A stretch of 6,678 bases of DNA. Source: Leclercia sp. UBA7405 (GTDB taxonomy: Bacteria > Pseudomonadota > Gammaproteobacteria > Enterobacterales > Enterobacteriaceae). Of this stretch, positions 1 to 5,229 are shown one piece after another (position 1 is the first letter of the stretch; each line of letters begins with the position of its first letter). A model generated the notes under the pieces. That model made no database searches, was not told the DNA's origin, and saw only the letters and a program-made list of their open reading frames with translations. A program made the translations under genes and the position numbers. Where the stretch lies: positions 1 to 6,678 of the forward strand of contig DKMV01000297.1 of NCBI GenBank assembly GCA_002469605.1. Reading direction: 5' to 3'.

Positions 1-1
1 C

Positions 2-196
2 CACCGGCTGGGGATGTCCACTATGGTGGTCTTCCTCTCCCTGCTGGTCTGGGGATGGCTGCTTGGCCCGATAGGCATGCTGCTCTCGGTGCCCTTAACC
101 AGCGTCTGTAAGATCTGGATGGAGACCACCAAAGGGGGCAGTAAGCTGGCAATTCTGCTGGGGCCAGGCAGGCCGAAAAGCCGACTGCCGGGGTAA
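2..196 (+). CDS. yhhT: AI-2E family transporter YhhT, C-terminal end (partial)
   Basis: This is the last 64 codons of a membrane protein, open at the left edge of the window and ending in TAA at 194-196. The visible part begins [10 protein letters not shown] and contains a hydrophobic stretch with WGWLLGP and LLSVPLTSV, typical of the last membrane segments of the AI-2E transporter family (PF01594). It ends in a basic soluble tail with [11 protein letters not shown]. From memory, this tail matches YhhT and not its paralogue TqsA, whose end is different. Having acpT just downstream, as in E. coli, supports YhhT. The family is inner-membrane and proposed to export small molecules; the substrate of YhhT is not established. 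A second in-frame stop (TAG, 197-199) follows at once, and the next sequence is the relic of another gene. Confidence 0.88.
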   Translation, partial: HRLGMSTMVVFLSLLVWGWLLGPIGMLLSVPLTSVCKIWMETTKGGSKLAILLGPGRPKSRLPG

Positions 197-199
197 TAG

Positions 200-349
200 G
201 TTCTCAATTTAGGACAATCAGATGAACAGTGCAGCGCATTAGATTATATTATGGGGGAAGCCCGTCATACTGACTGCGAGTATCTGCAAAGCAATAACTT
301 TGCCTTTGGCGGTATCAATACCTCTCTTATTATCAAACGCTGGGCTTAA
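200..349 (+). pseudogene. C-terminal remnant of a beta-ketoacyl-ACP synthase (FabF-like)
   Basis: The frame from 200 to the TAA at 347-349 reads as 49 codons of a ketosynthase C-terminus. It contains DEQCSALDYIMGEARH, then the closing motif NNFAFGGINTSLII, which corresponds to the NSFGFGGTNxSLI end of FabB/FabF-type condensing enzymes. A full enzyme of this type has roughly 400 residues. The catalytic Cys and both His residues lie upstream in the family and are absent here. The frame begins directly after the yhhT stop and has no start codon except an internal ATG at 251, which lacks a ribosome binding site. The remnant ends three bases before the acpT ATG, as expected if an intact synthase gene once preceded acpT in one operon. 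I read it as the scar of a deleted carrier-protein-dependent biosynthetic cluster. The motif assignment is firm; the deletion history is inference. Confidence 0.82.
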
Positions 350-352
350 CCT

Positions 353-934
353 ATGTACCAGTTTTTACTGGGAAAGATCCCCACTCTGTGCGCTGACCCG
401 CTGGCGTCAACGCTCTCAGAGCAGGCGCCCCAGGGCGCCCGCTACGCCTCCTGGCTGGCTGGCAGAACGCTGCTCGCCAGGGCATTGTCACCTTCACCCC
501 TGCCGGAGATTGTCTTTGGCGACCAGGGTAAACCGGCGTTTATCGATGCCAGGCCGTTCTGGTTTAATCTGAGCCACAGCGGCGATGATATCGCGCTGTT
601 GCTTAGCGACGAGGGGGAAGTGGGCTGCGACATCGAAGTCATTCGCCCGCGGGATAACTGGCAGTCGCTGGCCAATGCGGTCTTTAGCACTAATGAACAT
701 CAGGAGCTGGAACGCGAAGCGCCGGAAGACAAGCTTGCTGCCTTCTGGCGCATCTGGACACGGAAAGAGGCGATGGTGAAACAGCGCGGCGGCAGCGCCT
801 GGCAGATTGTCAGCATCGACAGCACGCTGCACAACTCACTTAACGTCAGCCACTGCCAGTTCGGCGGGCTGAGCCTTGCCGTCTGCACCCCGACGCGCTT
901 TACCCTGCATGACGGCGCGGTGCAGCTGGTTTAA
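353..934 (+). CDS. acpT: 4'-phosphopantetheinyl transferase AcpT (holo-ACP synthase 2)
   Basis: The 193-residue product moves the 4'-phosphopantetheine arm of coenzyme A onto a serine of carrier proteins, in the cytoplasm. It has the Sfp-type PPTase signatures in order: GKPAF at 59-63, FNLSHS at 71-76, VGCDIE at 90-95 (D93 and E95 are metal ligands in the family) and WTRKEAMVK at 135-143 (E139 and K143 conserved). Length and sequence match E. coli AcpT (about 195 aa). The start at 353 has only a weak Shine-Dalgarno (GGG at 342-344). It sits three bases after the stop of the ketosynthase relic, which suggests ancestral translational coupling to that lost gene. From memory, published work on E. 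coli found AcpT orphaned in K-12, with its carrier-protein substrates encoded in an O157:H7 island. Here too no carrier protein is in view. The 3' end overlaps the padC stop by four bases. Confidence 0.93.
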   Translation: MYQFLLGKIPTLCADPLASTLSEQAPQGARYASWLAGRTLLARALSPSPLPEIVFGDQGKPAFIDARPFWFNLSHSGDDIALLLSDEGEVGCDIEVIRPRDNWQSLANAVFSTNEHQELEREAPEDKLAAFWRIWTRKEAMVKQRGGSAWQIVSIDSTLHNSLNVSHCQFGGLSLAVCTPTRFTLHDGAVQLV

Positions 935-1443
935 GCCTGTTTCAGGTTGTTCGGGAAATCGGCCGGCAGCTCGCTGGCCGCACAGGCAATCACCTCATCG
1001 TTATTCGCCCCGCAGTCGCGCACGAAGGTAATGGTGGCGAACTCGTCAATCACCTCTGTCGGGTATGCCGGGCCGGCTTCACGGTAAGACTCCATCAGCG
1101 GAATATGGTCGTTCTGGAAGCAGACGGTTTTTTCTGGATTGTTCATTACCCAGCGCGGGAAGAAGATGGTGCCGTGGAACAGCATATCGCCCAGGTTCAC
1201 AATCAGGCTGACGTCGGTCCCGGTCGGCTCGGTCCAGGAAATTTTATAGATGCTCTCACCCACGCGGACGATGTACGCGTGCTGGTCTTTCACCCAACGA
1301 TTGCCCACGATGCCGCTGTGGATGCGGTAATCCAGAGTAGAGTCGTTTTTCACGTAGATCTCGTAGTTCCAGCCGTTGTCGTAGGTATAAACCAGATGTT
1401 TACCAACAAAACCGCTCAAATCATTTTTATCGAAGGTGCTCAT
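931..1443 (-). CDS. padC: Phenolic acid decarboxylase
   Basis: This cytosolic, cofactor-independent enzyme decarboxylates p-coumaric, ferulic and caffeic acids to 4-vinyl phenols, which detoxifies plant hydroxycinnamates. The 170-residue product has the family's usual size and the lipocalin-like beta-barrel sequence. Recognisable active-site residues are Y19, Y21, N23 and Y27 in the segment YTYDNGWNY, R49 in GNRW, E72 in SWTEPTG and E134 in VIDEFATITF. These correspond to the tyrosines, arginine and glutamates described for Bacillus PadC and an Enterobacter ferulate decarboxylase. The ATG at 1443-1441 is preceded by a strong Shine-Dalgarno (AAGGAG, minus strand, at 1456-1451) seven bases away. 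It is transcribed divergently from a LysR-type regulator that probably controls it. The gene converges on acpT and no terminator is visible between them. Confidence 0.95.
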   Translation of the reverse strand: MSTFDKNDLSGFVGKHLVYTYDNGWNYEIYVKNDSTLDYRIHSGIVGNRWVKDQHAYIVRVGESIYKISWTEPTGTDVSLIVNLGDMLFHGTIFFPRWVMNNPEKTVCFQNDHIPLMESYREAGPAYPTEVIDEFATITFVRDCGANNDEVIACAASELPADFPNNLKQA

Positions 1444-1450
1444 AAGATGT

Positions 1451-1456
1451 CTCCTT
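1451..1456 (-). promoter_or_regulatory. padC ribosome binding site
   Basis: The minus strand reads AAGGAG here, seven bases before the padC ATG. It is near-consensus and fixes the start of the gene. Confidence 0.85.
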
Positions 1457-1493
1457 TGTTTTGATGGGTTGATCTTACGCCACCAAAAAATGG

Positions 1494-1524
1494 ATGAATA
1501 ACGCTATGATTTAATCAAATTCAT
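1494..1524. promoter_or_regulatory. Candidate LysR-type operator between padC and its divergent regulator
   Basis: The 99-bp AT-rich gap between the divergent padC and lysR-type genes holds two inverted repeats. TGATTTAATCA at 1507-1517 has perfect five-base arms around a single T. ATGAAT (1494-1499) and ATTCAT (1519-1524) form a wider inverted pair. Base pairs such as T1507 and A1519 fit the T-N11-A pattern recognised by LysR-type regulators. A TATGAT hexamer at 1505-1510 could be the -10 box of the regulator gene and overlaps the palindrome, which would suit negative autoregulation. No convincing -35 box accompanies it. For padC, TAAGAT on the minus strand (1477-1472) is a possible -10 box, placing the dyad near -47, a usual position for activation. 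All of this is pattern-based; none is proven. Confidence 0.5.
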
Positions 1525-1542
1525 TCAAAATTTAGATAAGTC

Positions 1543-2409
1543 ATGCATAAAACCACCCTTGAACAGTGGGCGCTTCTCGAAAGCGTAGTGGAACATGGCA
1601 GCTTCGCCCGCGCTGCCGAAGAGACGCACCGCAGCCAGTCCTCCGTCAGCTATAACCTGGCCCTGTTACAGGAACGCTTAGGCGTTGCGCTGTTGGCGCC
1701 GGAGGGACGCCGCGCGGTGCTGACCCCGGAAGGCGAACTGCTGTTGAAACAGGTGAAACCGCTGCTGAAAGCCTTTACCTGGCTGGAGACCCGCGCCACC
1801 ACGCTGCGCAACGGGATGCGCACCCGGCTGGATCTGGTGGTGGACAGCATCTTTCCCCGTCGCCGCCTGTTTGCCATTCTGCGCCAGTTCCAGCAGCGCT
1901 ATCCGCAAACCCAGGTGCGGCTGACGGAGGTACTGGAAAACTCAGGAGAAGCGCTGGCGCACAGCGAAGCGGACGTTATGGTGCTTACCCGCCGTCAGGA
2001 CATCACCGGGCGCGGCGAGTGGCTGATGAATATCGATTTTGTCGCCGTCGCCCACCGGGATCACCCGCTCTTTACCCTCGAGGCCCCGCTCAACGACGAA
2101 ATGCTGCGCCCCTGGCCGCTGATCCATATTGCCGACCAGCAGAACGCCGCTCTGCCGGGGGGCGAGGCCTGGACCTTCTCTACCATCGATGCCGCGATTG
2201 ACGCGGTGATGTATCAGGTGGGGTACGGCTGGCTGCCCGAGGAGCGGATCCAGCAGGCGCTGGAGAAGGGCGAGCTAAAAGTGCTGCCCCTGAGCCACGG
2301 GACGCGCCGCGCCACACCGCTGCATCTGATCGTCAAACGCACCCTTGCCCCGCTCGACGAACAGGTCGAAACCCTGCTGGAGCTTTTCAGCCAGCCACCG
2401 CAAAATTGA
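1543..2409 (+). CDS. LysR-family transcriptional regulator, probable controller of padC
   Basis: A 288-residue LysR-type regulator. The N-terminal winged helix-turn-helix spans about residues 4-64, with the typical pattern HGSFARAAEETHRSQSSVS (18-36), then LQERLGVALL and the LTPEG wing (60-64). The rest (about 90-285) is the two-lobed effector-binding domain; GYGWLPEE near residue 230 is typical of its second half. The ATG at 1543 gives the full N-terminal helix, but the upstream ribosome binding site (AGATAAG) is weak. Divergent orientation 99 bp from padC is the classic arrangement for a LysR regulator and its target, so control by phenolic acids or their products is likely but inferred. 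It is unrelated to the PadR family that controls padC in Gram-positive bacteria. The SDR gene follows 48 bp later on the same strand and may be co-transcribed. Confidence 0.92.
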   Translation: MHKTTLEQWALLESVVEHGSFARAAEETHRSQSSVSYNLALLQERLGVALLAPEGRRAVLTPEGELLLKQVKPLLKAFTWLETRATTLRNGMRTRLDLVVDSIFPRRRLFAILRQFQQRYPQTQVRLTEVLENSGEALAHSEADVMVLTRRQDITGRGEWLMNIDFVAVAHRDHPLFTLEAPLNDEMLRPWPLIHIADQQNAALPGGEAWTFSTIDAAIDAVMYQVGYGWLPEERIQQALEKGELKVLPLSHGTRRATPLHLIVKRTLAPLDEQVETLLELFSQPPQN

Positions 2410-2445
2410 ACTGCTACGCTTAACGCTCTGAAGCCTGAATACGAC

Positions 2446-2451
2446 AAGGAG
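2446..2451 (+). promoter_or_regulatory. Ribosome binding site of the SDR gene
   Basis: AAGGAG lies six bases before the ATG at 2458. It is much stronger than the sites before the regulator gene or the HAD gene, so the SDR could be translated efficiently even if transcribed from the regulator's promoter. Confidence 0.8.
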
Positions 2452-2457
2452 CACAGC

Positions 2458-3252
2458 ATGAAAATCGATCTGACGGGGAAAGTGGCGCTGGTTACCGCCT
2501 CTACCGGCGGGATAGGCTTTGCCATCGCCCGCGGGCTGGCGGAGAGCGGCGCAGAGGTGATTATCAACGGGCGCAGTAACGACTCGGTTAACAAAGGCAT
2601 CCAGCAGCTCCAGCAGGTGGTGCCTGGGGTGCAGGTGCGGGCGGCGGTGGCCGATCTCAGCCAGCCGGAAGGGATCGATGCGGTACTGCGCGCCGCCGCT
2701 AAGGTCGATATTCTGGTGAATAACGCCGGGATCTACGGCCCGAAAGATTTCTACTCCACCGACGACGAGACCTGGAATAACTACTGGCAGACCAACGTGA
2801 TGTCCGGCGTGCGCCTGTCGCGCGCCCTGCTGCCCGGCATGGTGCAGAAAGGCTGGGGCCGGGTGGTATTTATCTCTTCCGAATCGGCGCGCAATATTCC
2901 GGCGGACATGATTCACTACGGCGTCACCAAAACGGCCCAACTGTCGCTGGCGCGCGGGCTGGCGAAATTCGTCGCCGGTAGCGGCGTCACGGTAAACAGC
3001 GTGCTGCCCGGCCCGACCCTGTCCGACGGCTTTGCCGATATGATGAAAGATGAGATGCAAAGAACCGGTAAATCCCTCGAGCAGCTGGGCAAAGAGTTTG
3101 TGATGGCGCACCGCCCGTCCTCGGTGATCCAGCGCGCGGCCACCGTTGAAGAGGTGGCGAACATGGTGGTCTATATCTGTTCGCAGCAGGCCTCTGCCAC
3201 CTCCGGCGCGGCGCTGCGCGTAGACGGCGGCGTGGTGGATGACATCCTCTGA
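2458..3252 (+). CDS. Short-chain dehydrogenase/reductase (SDR), substrate unknown
   Basis: The 264-residue product has the length and motif order of classical cytosolic SDR oxidoreductases. The cofactor loop is TASTGGIG at 13-20, where Ala14 replaces the first Gly of the usual TGxxxGIG. The loop is followed by NGR at 37-39, whose Arg favours NADP(H). NNAG is at 88-91 and the structural Asn at 113. The catalytic set is S141, Y154 and K158 in YGVTK. A PGP motif near 184 and the closing VDGG near residue 257 fit the family. A strong ribosome binding site supports the ATG at 2458. The gene lies 48 bp behind the LysR-type regulator on the same strand; co-transcription is possible and no clear promoter is visible between them. 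A role in phenolic metabolism is conceivable from position but nothing in the protein shows it. The substrate cannot be named from sequence. Confidence 0.9.
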   Translation: MKIDLTGKVALVTASTGGIGFAIARGLAESGAEVIINGRSNDSVNKGIQQLQQVVPGVQVRAAVADLSQPEGIDAVLRAAAKVDILVNNAGIYGPKDFYSTDDETWNNYWQTNVMSGVRLSRALLPGMVQKGWGRVVFISSESARNIPADMIHYGVTKTAQLSLARGLAKFVAGSGVTVNSVLPGPTLSDGFADMMKDEMQRTGKSLEQLGKEFVMAHRPSSVIQRAATVEEVANMVVYICSQQASATSGAALRVDGGVVDDIL

Positions 3253-3261
3253 AGAAAAATC

Positions 3262-3308
3262 GCCCCTCAGTTTAGGGAATATGCCCGTAACGCAGTAAAC
3301 TGGGGGGC
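3262..3308 (+). terminator. Long hairpin after the SDR gene (possible terminator or leader structure)
   Basis: Bases 3262-3274 pair with 3296-3308 over 13 positions, twelve Watson-Crick and one U-G. The loop is 21 bases and itself contains a small GGG/CCC hairpin (3275-3277 with 3284-3286). A run of five T (3317-3321) follows about eight bases after the stem, further away than in a textbook intrinsic terminator. The element lies 9 bases after the SDR stop and 29 bases before the HAD gene start. It may end SDR transcription or fold in the leader of the HAD mRNA. The pairing is seen directly; the function is a guess. Confidence 0.5.
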
Positions 3309-3337
3309 AGAATCTCTTTTTAAGTTAAGACGTAGTT

Positions 3338-4000
3338 ATGACCAATATGATTGCCGACGAGACAGTATCCAAATCCAGGGTGCTCTCCGTCTTCGACTTT
3401 GACGGGACCCTGACCCATCACGACAGCTTTATCCCTTTCCTGCGCTTCGCCTTTGGTAAGCGCTACTTCGCGGGCAGGCTGGTGCGGATGGCGCTGCCTA
3501 CCCTCTACTGCGTGCGCCGCAAGCTAACGCGCGATGAGCTGAAAGAGGTGCTGATCAGGACCTTCCTGACGGGGGTCGACGAGCACTGGCTACGCCAGCA
3601 GGCAGAAGCGTTTTGCGAAAGATACTGGAACAAGCTGATGCGCCCGCAGGGGGTGCTGGCGGTGGCGGCTGAAGTTAATTCCGGCGCGGAGGTGACTATC
3701 TGCTCGGCCTCCCCGGCGCTGGTACTACAACCCTGGGCCGATAAGCTTGGCATCAAGCTGATTGGTACCCAGCTGGAGGTGAAGGACGGCAAGCTGACCG
3801 GGCGGATCACCGGCCACAACTGCCGCTGTGCCCAGAAGGTCGCGAGGCTGGAGAAGGTGTATGGCGATCTTACCCAATACCATCTGCGCGCCTGGGGCGA
3901 TACCCGCGGCGACCACGAGCTGCTGGCGGCGGCGCAGGATGCGCACTGGCGCCACTTCCATCCGCCGCGCGCACGCCGGAACTCGCCCATCAAACGCTAA
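3338..4000 (+). CDS. HAD superfamily subfamily IB hydrolase (phosphatase)
   Basis: The 220-residue product has the four haloacid dehalogenase motifs of the IB subfamily (SerB/PgpC-like, TIGR01490 type). Motif I is DFDGTLT at 20-26, with D20 as nucleophile and D22 as acid/base. Motif II is the CSAS segment at 122-125. Motif III is K167. Motif IV is GDTRGD at 187-192, with D188 and D192 for magnesium. The insertion between motifs I and II is helical and probably the cap domain that selects the substrate. It is a soluble phosphomonoesterase by family; known substrates range from phosphoserine to phosphatidylglycerophosphate, and none can be assigned here. It differs clearly from E. coli PgpC in remembered sequence. 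The start at 3338 has a weak ribosome binding site, and an in-frame ATG at 3347 is an alternative. A strong terminator follows 23 bases after the stop. Confidence 0.88.
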   Translation: MTNMIADETVSKSRVLSVFDFDGTLTHHDSFIPFLRFAFGKRYFAGRLVRMALPTLYCVRRKLTRDELKEVLIRTFLTGVDEHWLRQQAEAFCERYWNKLMRPQGVLAVAAEVNSGAEVTICSASPALVLQPWADKLGIKLIGTQLEVKDGKLTGRITGHNCRCAQKVARLEKVYGDLTQYHLRAWGDTRGDHELLAAAQDAHWRHFHPPRARRNSPIKR

Positions 4001-4023
4001 GGGCGGCCTGACATCCGCGCATA

Positions 4024-4051
4024 AAAAACGGCAACCCTGGTTGCCGTTTTT
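4024..4051. terminator. Bidirectional intrinsic terminator between the HAD and terC genes
   Basis: A perfect GC-rich stem (CGGCAAC at 4029-4035 with GTTGCCG at 4040-4046) is flanked by five A on the left and five T on the right. It therefore resembles a Rho-independent terminator on both strands. It sits in the 54-bp gap between the convergent HAD gene (stop at 4000) and terC gene (stop at 4055) and probably serves both. Confidence 0.93.
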
Positions 4052-4054
4052 CGT

Positions 4055-5083
4055 TTAGCTGGCCTCTTTTTTCCCCGGGAAGAGCAGGCTGGCCACAATT
4101 CCCGCGGCCAGTACGCCCAGCACCACAAACAGGCTGGCGGTGGCGCCAATACCGTAGCCGTGATGCCAGAAGTGATCGGTCGCGTTCAGGCCAAGCTTAA
4201 AGGCCACGAAGAAGAGCAGCAGCACGACCGCTTTCTCCAGATGCACCAGATACTGTTTTAAGGCTTCCAGCACAAAGTAGAGCGTACGCAGGCCCAGAAT
4301 AGCGAACATCATGGCGCTGTAGATAATCAGCGGCTCGCGGCTGACGGCGATAATCGCCGGCACCGAGTCGAAGGCGAACATCACGTCGGAGAGCTCAACC
4401 ACCGCCACGCAGAGCAGCAGCGGCGTGGCATAGCGCTTCGCTTTTTTTACCCGCCCTACCATCACGTCCTGGTTTTCCGGTTTTTCCAGCTCTGCATCCA
4501 CCTCTTTCTGACTGAGGGTAAAGGCGTGGCCGCTGATTTTTGGCCAGACGGGATAGAAACGTTTTACCAGGCGGTAAGCCGGATGCCGGGAGTAATCTTC
4601 GATCTCATCCTGCTCCTGGCCGCGCTTCAGCATCATGATTGCCGTCCAGGCGACAATCACCGCGAAGAGCACCTCAACGTAGGGCCCGAGGCTCAGCAGG
4701 CTGGTGCCGATGGCCACGAAGATCCCGCGGAAGACGATCGCGCCAATTACCCCCCAGTAGAGCACCCGGTGACGGTATCTGTCCGGCACGCCGAACCAGG
4801 CGAAAATCGCCATCATCACAAAGAGGTTATCGACGGAGAGCACCTCTTCCAGCGCATAGCCGGTGAGGAACAGGCTCGCCACCTCCGCGCCGTGGTGGAC
4901 ATATAAAAAGCCCGCAAAGGCCATCGCGGTCATCACCCAGAAGATGGACCACATCGCCGCGCTTTTTAGCGAAATGGGTTTGTTATGACGGTGCATGAAG
5001 AGGTCGATAAACATCGCCCCCACGGCCATCACGACAAAAACAACAACGGTTTCCGTAGGGAAACCGAGATGAGCAGAAGCCAT
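4055..5083 (-). CDS. TerC-family integral membrane protein
   Basis: A 342-residue inner-membrane protein of the TerC family (PF03741) with about eight or nine membrane segments. The signature motifs are LSVDN at 82-86 and ELSDVMFAFDSVPA at 230-243, whose acidic residues lie inside the membrane and probably bind metal. A charged cytosolic loop spans about 155-215. The start MASAHLGFPTETV and the overall length resemble the TerC of plasmid tellurite-resistance operons more than the shorter E. coli Alx. I chose the ATG at 5083-5081 because AAAGGG lies about seven bases upstream and the family starts here; a GTG at 5110 would add nine residues but has no ribosome binding site. Some TerC relatives, including Alx, are manganese exporters. 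Whether this one exports manganese, aids membrane-protein metalation or confers tellurite tolerance is unknown. None of terZ, terA, terB, terD or terE is nearby. Confidence 0.93.
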   Translation of the reverse strand: MASAHLGFPTETVVVFVVMAVGAMFIDLFMHRHNKPISLKSAAMWSIFWVMTAMAFAGFLYVHHGAEVASLFLTGYALEEVLSVDNLFVMMAIFAWFGVPDRYRHRVLYWGVIGAIVFRGIFVAIGTSLLSLGPYVEVLFAVIVAWTAIMMLKRGQEQDEIEDYSRHPAYRLVKRFYPVWPKISGHAFTLSQKEVDAELEKPENQDVMVGRVKKAKRYATPLLLCVAVVELSDVMFAFDSVPAIIAVSREPLIIYSAMMFAILGLRTLYFVLEALKQYLVHLEKAVVLLLFFVAFKLGLNATDHFWHHGYGIGATASLFVVLGVLAAGIVASLLFPGKKEAS

Positions 5084-5089
5084 ATACAA

Positions 5090-5095
5090 CCCTTT
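5090..5095 (-). promoter_or_regulatory. terC ribosome binding site that decides the start
   Basis: On the minus strand AAAGGG lies just upstream of the ATG at 5083. No comparable purine run precedes the longer GTG-initiated form at 5110, so this site supports the 342-residue protein. Confidence 0.7.
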
Positions 5096-5172
5096 TTGAA
5101 GACCAGACACATACCATGCAAAAAATAGAAAAGGGCGAAGGTTTAGCCGTCTCTCTACCCTTAATGAAACAA

Positions 5173-5195
5173 AATTCCCGCACCAGGCGGGAATT
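5173..5195 (-). terminator. Intrinsic terminator downstream of yhiN
   Basis: AATTCCCGC (5173-5181) and GCGGGAATT (5187-5195) form a perfect nine-base stem with a five-base loop. On the minus strand it is followed by a T-rich tract (TTGTTTC), and it begins 34 bases after the yhiN stop. It should separate yhiN transcription from terC, which implies terC has its own promoter within about 90 bp. Confidence 0.85.
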
Positions 5196-5229
5196 CTATT
5201 TTATCTCACAACATAACGTCTGGCAGGTT

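Noticed and set aside
2..196. Partial transporter considered as TqsA, the AI-2 exporter.
   Set aside because: The C-terminal tail ([11 protein letters not shown]) and the acpT neighbour fit YhhT; the TqsA end as remembered is different.
300..572. A 90-codon plus-strand frame overlapping the relic and acpT.
   Set aside because: It is an alternative frame of acpT with Pro/Arg-rich nonsense content; acpT itself has all PPTase motifs.
2411..2421. TGCTACGCTT occurs both after the LysR gene and in the pitA promoter region (6540-6549).
   Set aside because: A ten-base match with unrelated flanks is expected by chance or as a promoter-like coincidence; there is no third copy or symmetry.
2275..3111. 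A 278-codon reading frame on the minus strand.
   Set aside because: It lies opposite the SDR and regulator genes, has His/Arg/Gly-rich content typical of a GC-rich shadow frame, and shows no domain or ribosome binding site.
4055..5083. The TerC protein as evidence for a tellurite-resistance island.
   Set aside because: No other ter genes, mobility genes or repeats are in the window, and the flanks are core chromosome.
5084..5110. GTG at 5110 as the terC start, giving 351 residues.
   Set aside because: No ribosome binding site precedes it, whereas the ATG at 5083 has AAAGGG at good spacing and matches the family start.
4983..5183. A 66-codon minus-strand frame overlapping the terC start, considered as a leader peptide.
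   Set aside because: It overlaps the 5' part of terC in another frame and has no own ribosome binding site or family resemblance.
5084..5229. A yybP-ykoY manganese riboswitch upstream of terC.
   Set aside because: I could not see the conserved core elements by eye, and a terminator takes up part of the space; only a covariance-model search could exclude it fully.
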